This document shows positions 1 to 11,283 of a stretch of 64,000 nucleotides of DNA, one piece after another. Origin of the DNA: Amoebophrya sp. A120. Lineage: Eukaryota > Sar > Dinophyceae > Syndiniales > Amoebophryaceae. The notes beneath the pieces were generated by a model. The model was given only the letters and a program-made list of their open reading frames with translations, ran no database searches and was not told where the DNA came from. The position numbers and the translations under genes were made by a program. The DNA lies in the NCBI GenBank assembly GCA_905178155.1, contig CAJINV010000013.1, forward strand, positions 672,344-736,343. The letters run 5' to 3'. Numbering within the stretch: the stretch's first letter is position 1; each line of letters begins with the position of its first letter.

Positions 1-3000
1 CGGTGAACTTCTTTAGTACAGATGAAACGGAGCCGTCCCCTATCCTGTGTAAAAACTTCCGCGCCTCATGGTCATTTTGCTAGACACGTCAAGAACATCA
101 TGTTTCGGCTGCAGCGCAAAACAAGTTTGTGGTCGCAGGGCGGTTGTCACTGTGATGTTCAGATGTTCCTGGTGCTGGTGTAGACGCATTACGAGTCGAT
201 CACTTTGGTCCGATGCTAGCGCGACGAGCTTCCAGATAGCGTTTAGAAACTGCGCCACACAACGAGGCTGCGCATGAGAAGTGCTTTAGCTTTACGCCAG
301 CACGCGATGTTTTTTTGCGGTGTTGACCCTAGGTAGACCGCCTGTGTCTGCAAATTGCTTCCGGCGGCGGTGCAAGGTTCTGGATGAAGAGTTGCACTCG
401 GGTACTTAATATCATGTCTGTCAAATCTAGGGTGGGGTTTGGGACCACGTGGGGAAGACGTTTTTACACAGGATATCCCCCATGCTGAACAGCACGAGCA
501 ATACTAAGGCAGTCTGCCAGAAAACCGCCGGGTCGGACTGCGAGACCAAGTTGGCTACTTGGGTGACCAACTGCGGCCCGACCAGCACGTACGCGAGCTA
601 CTTCGCACCCACTACGGTGCAAAAGCCCGGCGAGTACGAAACCCTTTGCCAAGGCACGACGACCACTACCACGACCACCACTAAGGTTCCTGGGATGATG
701 AAGTGTCTGCCCTACAAGTACCCTTCCTCCGCGTTCGGCACCTGCGGAGTGAACGGCCCGCCCCTGACAATGAGCGCGACCGCGGCCAGCTGCGCGGCCA
801 TAGTCACGAGTAGCTCGAGCTCGACTTCTGCGGGAAGTTGCTTTTTCCTGAACGAAGACGACAGGTGGAAGTTGCTTTGGTATCGGTGCTATGCATCGCA
901 AAAGCCGACTTCGTACTAGTATGAAAATACGGGCTCGGGCGTTTTTGCAAGTTGTTATGCCGAGATGAACTCAAAAAATGTATGTAACTCATCATCTTGC
1001 TAACAGATAAAGTAGAACAAGAAACAGGCAGCTGTCATGCGTGAAGATTGATAAAAAACAATTTGGCTAGTTCTTCGATGACTTCTACGGTCATAGGAAA
1101 GTACTTTTGCAATGCATAGCAGCTACACGTTCTCCCTGAGAAACAACCACGGGACCCAGATGTTTTGTGCAGGAGAAATAGAGGGCTGCACGCGGCATTG
1201 CCAAAACTTTTTCACAGACTGCTACAAAGACGAAGCCGGTGCGGAGTTTGATCCAGTGAACTTTTTCAGTACGGACGAAACAAAGTTGCTGCCCATGCTG
1301 AACTATGAATTGGATAAAAGGCATCTTGGTGTTGGGGTACTTGATCTGGAAAAAAGTTCTATAGCAGAGCTTGATGATGTGGTGGCGCAGCTCACCTCTT
1401 GCTCTTGGTCATTTATATATGATTTGCATTCTGCAAGTGCAGCCAGTTGTTGATCTATACTGTGATTCCATTCTTTATTGAGAATAGCGGTTTCATCATA
1501 ATATAATAATGCGACAACTGACGACAGATGGTGATGGCTACGGTGCGAATTTAGTAGTGAAGCCCAAAGATTAAAATTCGAGATCACGACCAGCTGCAAA
1601 AACAGCTGGCGCTACCATTCACATTAGGGTCGTCCCGCAACATTGTAGAAGATGCCCTACTTCTTGCACTTCATACCAGTAGCACAACCAATGCCACCTG
1701 CGCGAATACTCCTTCGTCGATGTGTGAGAGCAGGCGGTCAACATGGTTCAACGCCTGCAGCAGCAGCTCCACTGGGACACTGGCTTCCATGCTGGCAGCG
1801 AGTGCGAAAGCAAGTGTGGATCTGTACACAACCTCACTATGCCCGGAAGTGACCACCACATCCACCACGACGACTACAACTACGAGCACCACCACCACGA
1901 CATCGACGACAACCTCCACGACGTCGATTACAACCACAACTTCGACGACCACGACGACCACGACATCCACGACGACCACAACATCTTCAACGACGACCAC
2001 AACGTCCACGACTTCAACAACGACAACGACAACGACGACCACAACGTCCACGACTTCAACAGCGCCAGCGCCGGACCCGACCACCGAGCAGGTTCAAGTC
2101 CCGCTGGACCGGTTTCTGTGGACGGCGTCGCAGGGCTCGGGTGATCTGGACCAGTGGAGCAAAGCGGACGCACCTTTCAAGTACGGCGAACAGCGGGAGC
2201 AGTGCCCCGCAGACGCTCTTATGTCTATGTACCCCAAAAAGTACGGGTACGTTCTCTCCACCACCAAAGCGACTGACGAAACAAATTGCTGCAGCGCTAT
2301 GTTGGAAGCGTCAGCTTGGAAAACTGCAAAGTGAAACGCAAGCGCTACTTTGTGATGCATAAAATGCGAGGCACCTAGAGCTTGTCTTGCAGAGAAAGCA
2401 AGTGCCGCCGATTGTAAGCCTGTCTAGGGTGATTGTGATACCTAGTGAGATAGAGCTGGAGATGCGAAGGAGCATGACGTGTTGAGCGGTCTTCTTTGCC
2501 CGAAGCAAACAGTTAGCACGACAGATCGGATGCTGTACTGTAGTCGCTTTCGAAGTTTGTCGTGCGCCACTTAGGAAAAGGGATGCAGATGTTGGGGGTC
2601 ATCAATTCGGCCTCTTCAATTTTAAGATCCATGGCAAACTACTTAAACTTATGCTTTTTTTTATTTTGCAAATTTCCAACCTGACACTTCCATAAGCGCG
2701 CAGAATAGCGCGGATATGGATGGGAGCTATTGGTGGGCGGCAGGTTTGAAAAATGGCGCGCAGAGGTACATTTCGCACATCCGGCTCTACAACCGCAAGC
2801 ACTACGAGGCGGATTTGAATCACGCAACTTTGATCATTGACGGTGACGCGGCTGCGGGGACGGACATTGGCGTGATCTCTTCCGCCGAAGCCGACCTGGC
2901 TGTTGGCCTGTTCGAGACCGGCGGCACTGTGCTAACCATTGGCAAAAAGTTGAACAAGGTCCGGATTACGAAAGCTGGGACGCCGTTCAGCATCTGTGGT

Positions 3001-5608
3001 GTGTTTTTTTTTGGCTACATGGACGAATTTCCGGACGCGAGTTTGGTCGCGACGCAATCCTCACAGTATCTCCAGTATTCAAACAACCTGCATCACGCGC
3101 AAGTGGCGATTACGAACCAACTTGGAAAGTTCCCCGTGGAAACATCGCACACCTATGCCAACGGTGTCGAGTTTTGGCAGCTGGAGTTCGCGGACGGGCA
3201 ATCGCACTGGGTCGAGCAGGTCCGGCTGGTCAACCGTGGCGATTGCTGCCAAGATCGCGTCAACAAGCTGTATGTGTACTTCGACACCGCCGCAGACCAA
3301 GATCCGTATCAGAGTGCACAACGACTTGTAGTCCCCCTCCCCTCGCTTAAAGGACGTGTTGACTGAGCCACAAGCAAGGAATGGCGCCGGCAGAGATGTA
3401 TCATGGTGCAGCACATCAGTGCTGCCCGGCCCCTGCTTGACAAGCGCAAAGTCGCGCACGGGTCGCACTTCCGTCTGGGGTCGTTCGAATAAATTGGTCA
3501 TGATGTAGTGGCATCAACAAGCCGCGAGCCAAGCAGCACAACACTCGGTTTGGGGATTCGGCACAGTGCTGCATGACAAGTGTTGACGCCGAGGAGGTGA
3601 AGACCAAGACGTCGTTTACTCTACTCATAAGACACCAACCGCCGGAACCCAGGCATTTGTGTTGAATGACGGAACGCGCACGGTTGACGGGGCAACCGAG
3701 ATTAGCAGTACAAAATTGCTGGGGACGATGGTGCGAATAGAAAGGACTTTTCGCAAAATGAAACTCGCCACCACGTCCGGGCCTGATTACATCAATCTAC
3801 AAGGAGTCAACGTCTACTTTCGGGTGAGCCTGAGCGTTCTGGCGCCGACAACCTCCACGAGCACAACGACAACCACAATATCCACGACAACCTCCACGAC
3901 GACCACGAGTTCTACCACAACCACGACGAGCACAAGCACCACGACTAGCACCACAAGCACCACGACTAGTACAACGAGCACCACGACTCGCACCACAAGC
4001 ACCACGACTAGTACAACGAGCACCACGACTAGTACAAGTAGCACCAGCACAACTACTAGTAGCACAAGCACAACAACTAGTAGCACCAGCACAACGACTA
4101 GTAGTACCAGTACGAGCACCACGACTAGTACTACAAGCAGCACGACTACCTCAAGCAGCACCACTACGACCAGCACTACGACCACCACGACGACAACCAC
4201 AACAACGACCACGACAACGACCACCACGACAACGACCACGACTACAACCACCACGACTACAACCACCACGACTACAACCACCACGACTACAACCACCACG
4301 ACAACTACGACCACCACTACGACGAGCACTACGACAACAACCACGACTACCACAACCACTACGACGACCACAACCACTACGACGTCGACCACTACAACCA
4401 CTACGACGACGACTACGACCACTACGACGACGACCACCACCACGACCTTCGAAGTCAATACTACACTCGCAGGCGGCGACGTCGGCGCAAGGGCAGGTCT
4501 CGAGAGGGAGACCGCGGAGGACACCCAAGATGAGGAGGGGAAGAACGCCGACAAATTGCAGAACTCTGTCATCGCGGGCGTATCGATTCTATTGTGCATA
4601 CTTCTGGCAGTGATGGCGACCCGCGAAAACCACGACGCTGGCGTAGCGGAAAAGGAGGGGAAAAAGGATCATCTTGGGAATAGTGGCGTCAAAAAGAAGA
4701 GTCGCGGAAGCAAAACTTCGAAAAAGAAAAAAAAACACACGGACGAGGAGAGTAGCAGCGACGAAGACAGCGACGACGATTCTTCTAGCAGTGACGAAGG
4801 CGATTCATCCGACGTCGATGAGGACGAGGACGGCGCTGCACCCACAGAAAACGGAAAAACTGTGTCAACAAGTGTAGGGGCGTCAGCAGTGCAGCTCGGT
4901 GGTGCGAGCGGCTCCTCGGCCGTAGGTGTAGGTGGAAGCAGCAGAGCCGGAGCGTCGGCTGCCACAGAAGCTGGGACGAACAAGAATGCCAGCACTGGCG
5001 GTGCCGGAAATAAGAGCGTGTGTGCGGCGGCTTCGGGTACAGCTGGTGCAAAAGAAGTTGATGGGACGTCGGCCAACGCCTCCGGGGCTAGTAACGCAGA
5101 CAACATCCGAGGCTCTGCAGTCAATGTCGGAGGGAGCGGACGGCACATGCGCGATAATTCGTCCATGGCTCTGGTGGGCGACAACGCAGACTCTATGCGA
5201 CAAGGGTCTGGAAGGATGAACAACAGCTCAACAAGAACATCCTCGTCGGCCATCGGTGGGAGCTCAGCAACCGGGATGAAAACAAGCTCGTCCTCCGCGG
5301 TCGGTGGGAGTGCTGCGATAGGAGGGGGTAGTGCAGCTCTGGGTGGTAATAGTGCGGCAATTGGACGAGGGAGTGCGGCTGTTGGCGGAGGTAGCAGTGC
5401 GGCTATTGGAAATAGCGCGACTGCTGTCGGCGGCAACAGTGCGGCTATTGGAAGTAGCGCCGCGGCTGGCAGTGCAGCGATAGGTGGGAGCGCAGCTGTG
5501 GGCGGCAGTGCGGCAGCATCTACAGCGGCAAATAGCAGCCACCAGCCACAGAGGCACTCTCAATTGCCTCAAGCTGGGGCAGCTGGAGCACCAAAAGGGC
5601 CAAAATAG
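1..5608 (+). CDS. Modular single-pass surface protein, 5' end outside window
   Basis: Proposed exons are <1-46, 472-912, 1123-1299, 1680-2325, 2704-3327 and 3653-5608; phases agree at every join. The ectodomain holds a repeated Cys-rich module. The string VNFFSTDET...PML occurs at 3-46/472 and again at 1255-1299, each time followed by N/S-T-rich sequence and a C..C-E-x(4)-T-W-x(3)-C pattern (from 490 and from 1683). Thr tracts follow. Exons 5-6 encode two discoidin/F5-8C or fucolectin-like domains, with IRLYNR near 2780, RLVNRGDCCQDR near 3220 and a final VNVYF near 3810. Then come a roughly 200-residue Thr mucin-like stalk (3844-4446), a membrane helix at 4567-4620, a Lys-rich stop, an acidic Ser-Asp stretch and a Ser/Gly/Ala tail ending at 5608. 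This is a type I membrane topology. A glycan-binding or adhesion role is inference. The 2326-2703 intron would need a GC donor and is the least certain join. Confidence 0.7.
47..471 (+). mobile_element. Introner-like element forming an intron (family TCCTG-W-GTAAAAAC)
   Basis: A 425-nt GT-AG intron whose ends are inverted repeats: TCCTGTGTAAAAAC at 44-57 and its reverse complement ending at 474. The pairing continues imperfectly inward to about 75. It interrupts the conserved VNFFSTDET...PML string, and removing it restores the frame (45-46 plus 472 make one codon). The ORF over 68-277 is intronic and is not annotated. Confidence 0.75.
913..1122 (+). other. Intron, GT-AG, probably introner-derived
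   Basis: A 210-nt intron, phase 2, between the first and second Cys-rich modules. Its 3' end (ACTTTTGCAATGCATAGCA, about 1103-1121) is shared with the 3' end of the introner ending near 22150, so the two probably belong to one family. A matching 5' inverted repeat is only weakly visible. Confidence 0.5.
1300..1679 (+). other. Candidate GA-AG intron in the repeated module
   Basis: Module 2 reads PML then, after removal of 1300-1679, STTNATC. Module 1 reads PMLNSTSNTKAVC without a break. Only a donor beginning GA at 1300 keeps both the frame and this alignment; a GT donor was not found. The ends show a degenerate inverted repeat: ctgaactatgaa against the complement of cttcataccag, with GGCATCTT shared further in. 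Confidence 0.5.
1849..2066 (+). repeat. ACN (Thr-codon) microsatellite inside exon
   Basis: A run of ACA/ACG/ACC codons with scattered TCC/TCG encodes a Thr/Ser tract of about 70 residues. The synonymous third positions are mixed, so the protein tract seems maintained rather than freshly slipped. Thr tracts of this kind are usual O-glycosylated stalks in surface proteins. The long opposite-strand poly-Val frame is a shadow. Confidence 0.85.
3328..3652 (+). other. GT-AG intron between discoidin-like domain halves
   Basis: A 325-nt, phase 0 intron: donor GTAGTC after CTT at 3327, acceptor CCCAG at 3648-3652. Joining gives QRL-AFVLNDGTR and completes the second discoidin-like domain with its terminal VNVYF. 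Inside are complementary stretches (catggtgcagca near 3401 and cagtgctgcatg near 3564), a weak introner-like feature. Confidence 0.6.
3844..4446 (+). repeat. Long Thr-codon tract (mucin-like stalk)
   Basis: About 200 residues of Thr with periodic Ser. The first half has AGC/AGT-ACC/ACG patterns (STTT units). From about 4160 it becomes nearly pure Thr built from ACC, ACG, ACA and ACT. It precedes the membrane helix directly, as a stalk would. Length is likely to vary between strains. Confidence 0.9.
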
Positions 5609-7232
5609 ATGACGGGCACTGTTATTCTCATTTCGACGTAACAAACATGTAAGATAAAGATTCTGTAATTGCATTTTTCTTGTTTCTTGACTTTTCCTGT
5701 GGAAAACCAAAACGCAAAACAAAACTCGGCTATAAAGGCCTACCATAGCCACAGCCATAGGCAAGAACCGAAGCCAGGACTGCACGACCTAAAATAAAAC
5801 TGTCGCCCTCGTCTATAGCAACGATGTTCCTCTCGCCTGTCCCTTTGGGGAAAGAAGAAATAGGAGGAGCAGGGCGGAGAAGGCTCTGCTTGCAGTTTCG
5901 TTCACTTTCATCTCATACCAGCTAATCGTAATCTTAACAAAAAGATCGTTGTTCACGATTCTCGTGCGCTCTGCCGTGCGGTGATGTCGTTCCCGTTGTC
6001 GTTCCCGAAGATTTCTTGTAGTTTACGAAGTTTTATGGTGTGGCTTCGTACGAAACTATCTCGTGCTTGTCGTTCACGTTCTCGTGCTTCTGCGTTTATC
6101 TTTCTTGAAATTGTCGATGCTTTCGTATTGATTCGTCCGCTCGTACCTTGTGTACTTGACTTTTACCTGTTGTTTGTCGTCGTCGCCGCGTTTCTTTGGT
6201 GAGTTTTTGCGACGTTGTTCTCGGGAAGGAAAAGGAACCTAAATTTCCAACTTTTTCTACCGTCACAAAATCGCCGGGTAGTTGTACCATAGTTATCATC
6301 CCCAACTGACATAGAATTTTTACCTTGATGCTGCTTTACATTATTACCTCCTCCTTCTTCCCCCCACCGAACTCGAATTTCTTTGTGTCTCTGCTTCATC
6401 GTCCCATGAAGAAAGAAATCTTCTGAAGTTCACTACCCATCTTCATCGAGATTTTTACCTACAGTAAGTAAAAATACTGAACAAAATCATGTCAAGAACT
6501 ACGCTCTGAACTGGATGCGTGTGTTTTATTTTGGTCGTGTTCAACCACAGCCGCGGACCACGACTTGTTTTTCTGTGACGTGGAGAACAGCAGCAGTAGA
6601 TGACGAAAGGCTTTTCCAGCAGTAGTAACGCTGCCAGTAGGTGGCGAAAGTTTGCTGGCATCTTACGTGGAGAACAACAGTACCTGTACCAGTAGGTGAC
6701 GAAGGACTGCGTTGGCGGAAATAAAGTTTCTGAGGGAACCAGCTTCGGTGGCTCGTTCTTTCGACTGCGCGAAGATGAGGACAGCAAATATTTACAGCTC
6801 CAAGAATCGGGAACGGGAACGGCGCCGGCTTCAGCCGTCGTTCTCATCTGGAACACGCCCACGCCTACCTCCGGGTGGCGGGCTTGTAGGGGTCGCCAGG
6901 GGCTGTGCATCAATCCTCGGAACGACGACGACGGCTTTGTTCCACCTTCCCTCTATTACGACAGCCGTGTCCATCGCCAAAAGCAAAAGTAACATAGGAA
7001 CTTCGGGGGCTCCTGCTTCCAGTAGAACTGGGAAGGACAGAAGTGAAGTTCCTACATCTAGTACAACTGGTGCTTCCACCTCATCTAGAAGGGCAACATC
7101 TTCCGGCACGAGCTTGTTGGTGCAAAGTAAGCAGGGGCGGGCTACTTCTTCAGAAGTGACCGCCGCGCCGTCAAAGCGACACACAGGAGGTCCTCACTGC
7201 TTTTGAAGAAGGCGACGAGCAGAACCCACGAG
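5609..7232. other. Intergenic or 5' region, no supported gene
   Basis: It holds the 3' flank of the surface protein and the 5' flank of the next gene. Open frames exist at 5981-6202 and 6712-7206 on the + strand. The latter encodes a Ser/Thr-rich stretch that could be an upstream exon of the next gene, but I found no join that supports it. Repeated motifs such as cagtaggtgacgaa (about 6599-6703) give a weak local repetition. Confidence 0.4.
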
Positions 7233-10200
7233 ATGTCAACGGAACAAGATGAGTTACCCATGATCGGAACGCAGAAGCACGGAACAGGCCGAGGCACCGC
7301 AGAAGAGTTGTGGTCCACCGCAGACGTCGGTGGAGGTCCCTCGCGAGGACCACTGTCGGAAAACTTAGTTTCGAAACGGAGCAGTGCCACATCTTCTAGA
7401 CAGCCGGCAGAGATGTTGACTAGCAAAGGGGCCACGTTGAAGATGTTGCCAGGTGAAGCTGGGAGGACCTCAAGAACGAGGCAGACACGGAAAAGAATAG
7501 AAAAGCTACCAGATGAAGGGATTTTACTTACGCGACCTGCTCGGAACAGTGTGAATTTTCTACAACACAGTATGAAAAAGGTAGTTTTAGTTCGGCGAGG
7601 AGAAAGACGGATGGTTGCTTTAGCAAGAAACAGCACGACGACTTCTGATGAAGTTGCACATCAAGAAGACCTCCAAGAAAGTACAGCCATGACGCCGAAT
7701 AAGACGGATACGGCGACAGCCTCGGCGGTAGCGGGAACAACCGGAGGCATACACGACTCTCACTTTGCGTCTCCAGCTGCACCGGGCGCGCAACAAAAGC
7801 AGCCAGGACATCCATCAAGAGCTCCGAAACGACCACGACCGGGAGTGCTGCTGCATGGTGACGTTCTTACTTCGCAGGATGGTTTGCGTTTGCCTGCAGA
7901 AATAGCTAGTACTACGGCAAACCAGGATCATTCCAACGAGTTTCTCGCCTCCTCCGTCCAGACCACCACGGAACAAGACGGTGAAATCGAAGATCCTGCG
8001 AATTGCGCGAGGGATTTTGTGAACCCGAATCCGTGTGAGGAACAAGGTCTACAGACCAACAAGCACTACACAGCGTATTTCGAGTATAGGAATCAGGTTC
8101 AGAGTTGGTGGATGCCATTCGTGCAGGAGCTGCCGATTTTGAGCCAAGAAGTGTGGACCAACGTCCCCAGGAGCAGTGCCACGGAAGAGAACAACAATGT
8201 GCTCTCAGCGGACAACTCGGAGTTGATAGACCACGTCTGTCACCACGAATACCGCCTGGAGGGCATCATAGGCCAGAACGGGTTCGATGTAAACGCGACA
8301 AAGGAATTTTTCCACCAGGAACAACAGCTTTTGCAGGAAATAGATGAGGCGATGAAGCAGGACGATGCGAGGCACGACATTGTGGAGGAATGGAAAGGCG
8401 ATCTTTACGAGTTGCGGCAAGGGTTTCACAAGGACACTTTAGAGACGGAGCGCTTCGTCTACGAGCACTGCGAGGCGCTCTGCTTGGGAAACGACCGGTG
8501 CAAGGCGTGGGTGTATTTCATTTTTGACGAAAAGGAAAACGACGAGTTTCAGCACCAAGAGATGAGCACGACGGCGATGGAGACGATGAACACGTGGACC
8601 ACGACTGATGGTGAGAACGACGGGACGAGTCGTGACCTCCAGCACGTCCTGGTGCCGCCAGATCAGCGGTGGTGCGACTTCTACTCAAAGTGTGACGAGA
8701 AGGTGTCTATGTTTGACTACGTCGACCAACGCGACGGCGTGCACTCCTCGCTTCGCGAGCCGGCCCAGCTCGCGAACCTCAGGACGACCCGGATCTACGA
8801 AAGAAAAAACCACGTGGTAGGTGATGACAGCACCACCGCGCCGGGCAGTGTTGAGAGCGACGATGATGTGAACCTGGACGACCAAGAAGGAGAACAGGAC
8901 CAACCACAGGAGTCAGATCAGGTGGGGGGTGCGCTAGCTGTGCCCAGCACTTCCGACGAACAAGATGAAAAGGCTACTACAGCTGCAGATGAGGAATCCG
9001 CCCCAAAAGACGGCGAGAAGGACGAAGAATCTGGTGCAGGATGCAACAAAACCTACTTGATGATTGGCGTTGGCGTCGGCGTGTTCCTTCTTGTGGCCGC
9101 GGCAGTGTTCAACGTGGTGGTAGGGAGCTCGGAATCCGAGTACGCAGTGGAAATAAATCTTCAAGCGTTCTTATTTTCCAACCAGGTGCAGTTGTGCAAC
9201 TTCCATTATAGTATAAACAGATCACATGGACATGCATTAGCTGTGACCTCTGAAGGACAGCATAGAAGTTGTAAAGCGTGCCGGTGTTTCTGCATGTTGG
9301 TTCCAGACGACAACGAGTACCTAGCAACATGATGCTAGTATAAAAATGTCAATGTTCTTGCCAGCGATAACGGCGACGAAAAAAATGCAACTGAAGCAGA
9401 TGAACCAAAATGAGCTACAAGGATTATAATCGACGGCACTCAGAGTCAGAGATGAAGATGGAGTACCACTTTATTTCGCGGAAAATCTAAAACGCATGAT
9501 ATAGCCAGTTTTCCCTTGCATACCTGACTGCACAGCATTCGGATGACGCCGGAAGAAGAAGAAGAGAAGATGCTGCTGTCTGCGGCAAACCGTGGAAACT
9601 ACGAGCTCTCCACACAGCAGAGCATGCTGGGATCCAAGTTTGCGGCCCTGACGTCTACAGAAGCAGCCGACCTGGAAGGGGCGGAGGCCAACATGAATCC
9701 GGGTTCGGGTCTGCTGACCTTGACCAGTGCGGGTGGGACGACGACGACGACGACGGGAACTGCGCAAGGAAATAAAAAGAAGCTCCTGGCCCATCAAAGA
9801 CGGCGGGCCGCGGCGGCGGCGCGGGCGAGGATTTTGGAAAAGAACGCGAGTACTAGCTCCAAGTTGAGCTCGCCGGGGGCGGCGGTGGACAATCAAGCGG
9901 GAGCGGTTCCTGCAACTGCAGAAAGAGATCTCTTCCTGTCCGACAGCGGGTCATCAACATCTTCTGCCCCAGCTACGAGCGACCTGGCCTCGACCTCTGC
10001 TTTTGTACCCCAACCTCCCCCGGAAAACCTTCTACAGTCGGGGCTGGAACTACACGCCGGCGCAGCGTCGACACCAGCAGGTGGATTAAGAACCCCACCT
10101 TCACGGGCATCTTCAAGTGCAAATAGTAATCCAAGCTCGCAGGCGGGTCCTGCGTCCGTGGTGAGCTACATCAAGGGTCCCACGTCGGTGAGCTACAGCA

Positions 10201-10466
10201 GATCTCGCTCACCGGCATCTTCTAGTGCAATAAACCTGAGTTCGCAGGCGGGTCCCGCATCAGTAAGCTCCTACAGAGCTCGCGCCAAAGCAAAGCGAGC
10301 ACCTTCATCTCAGCGAATAAAGGGCGGCGCCGGTGCTGGTGAGAAAGGTGGTGCCGCTGGTGTCCGAGCTCCGAGCGACGGGACAGTAGAACCGATTCAT
10401 CTGCCGTCGAGAAGCGGCGAGAAAGGAGGTGTCGGAGGTTTCGACCAGCAAAATAATCCGACGTAG
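7233..10466 (+). CDS. Single-pass membrane protein with PAN/apple-like Cys module
   Basis: Two exons, 7233-9139 and 9536-10466, joined in phase 2 (GA plus C) by a GT-AG intron; 945 residues. Residues 1-250 are low-complexity and charged. From about 7999 there is a Cys-containing globular region: NCARDFVNPNPCEEQ, then CEALCLGNDRCKAWVYF near 8470 and WCDFYSKCD near 8671. The spacing recalls PAN/apple domains (C..C..C-x-A/F then an aromatic strand then C). A hydrophobic helix at about 9051-9125 is followed, across the intron, by a cytoplasmic-type tail starting MTPEEEEEK and rich in Ala/Arg and Ser, with a repeated SQAGPASV(V/S)SY motif at 10138 and 10234. The start is the first ATG of the open frame. 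It has no signal peptide, so an upstream exon may be missing. Ligand and function are unknown. Confidence 0.65.
9140..9535 (+). other. GT-AG intron after the membrane helix
   Basis: A 396-nt intron, donor GTACGC at 9140, acceptor TGCACAG ending at 9535. It joins SSES to the tail MTPEEEEEK frame in phase 2. Without it the frame runs into an unrelated stretch ending at 9332. No clear terminal inverted repeat. Confidence 0.55.
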
Positions 10467-11283
10467 TGAGGCTTCTTGATATTATAGATATTTGCGGAGT
10501 CGAGCACTTTGACTTTTTCGATTTGTATGAAAAAGTGCATTTATGTTTATGTAGATAAGTCCTCTCTATCATTTTCATTTCCCAAACCCCGCAGTTTTTA
10601 GTTTTTTGTTTGTCCTCTGAGTAAAAACGTGTGCAAAGTATAGTTGCTATGATATGCTTTCCCCCATCAACATGATTTCACTTATCGAGAAATGACACTT
10701 TATATGTAGTTGCACATGCTCGTGTGAGATCTAATTTGTGCTGCGAAGATTCCTTGAGCGGCTTTTGGAGGCTTTTTGCTGTAACGCTTCAGAAAACTTA
10801 AAGTTACTCAACTCCTTTCTTTGTCTTTCCCCTGTATAATTCCTTTGATGTTTACTCCGACGCCTTAAACGTCGCACTCCATCGCTGCCGTTTTGAAAGG
10901 AGTTGTTCCATATCCGTCTCGCAGCCGGCAGACTTGCGTCTTTCCTTGTTTGCATTTCTTTGGCTCGTCCTGCGTCGATCATTCATTCATCTTGTGGTCA
11001 TCTTCGCGACGATCATACTGGTTTTTGATGTTGTGCGTGGTGCTGATCATTAACGGGTTCGCCTTCGCTCATTTTCCTCCTTCCAAAATGAAATCAAAAT
11101 GGTTCATCTTCCGGATCTGTTGAAAAGAATCTGATGCGACGAATTTCCTGTATCAAACGCATGCGCATCCGTGTTGTCGGTCTCTATGTATTTTTGTTGG
11201 ACTCGTTGGAGATGAACGAAAAAGTATTTTTTCGTGTCATGTACTTGTGTTGCAGTTGCTGTTGTCCTTGAGGGATCTATTCA
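10467..11283. other. Noncoding stretch, nothing recognised
   Basis: A/T-rich flank with only short open frames in both directions (10731-10982 on - and 10893-11123 on + are the longest), none with domain-like composition. No RNA gene or repeat recognised. Confidence 0.5.

Noticed and set aside
3814-4599. Long minus-strand poly-Val frame
   Set aside because: It is the reverse complement of the Thr-codon tract; the + strand frame has domains, a helix and a tail around it.
6712-7206. Ser/Thr-rich frame as first exon of the PAN-like gene
   Set aside because: No donor/acceptor pair was found that joins it in frame to 7233; left as unsupported.
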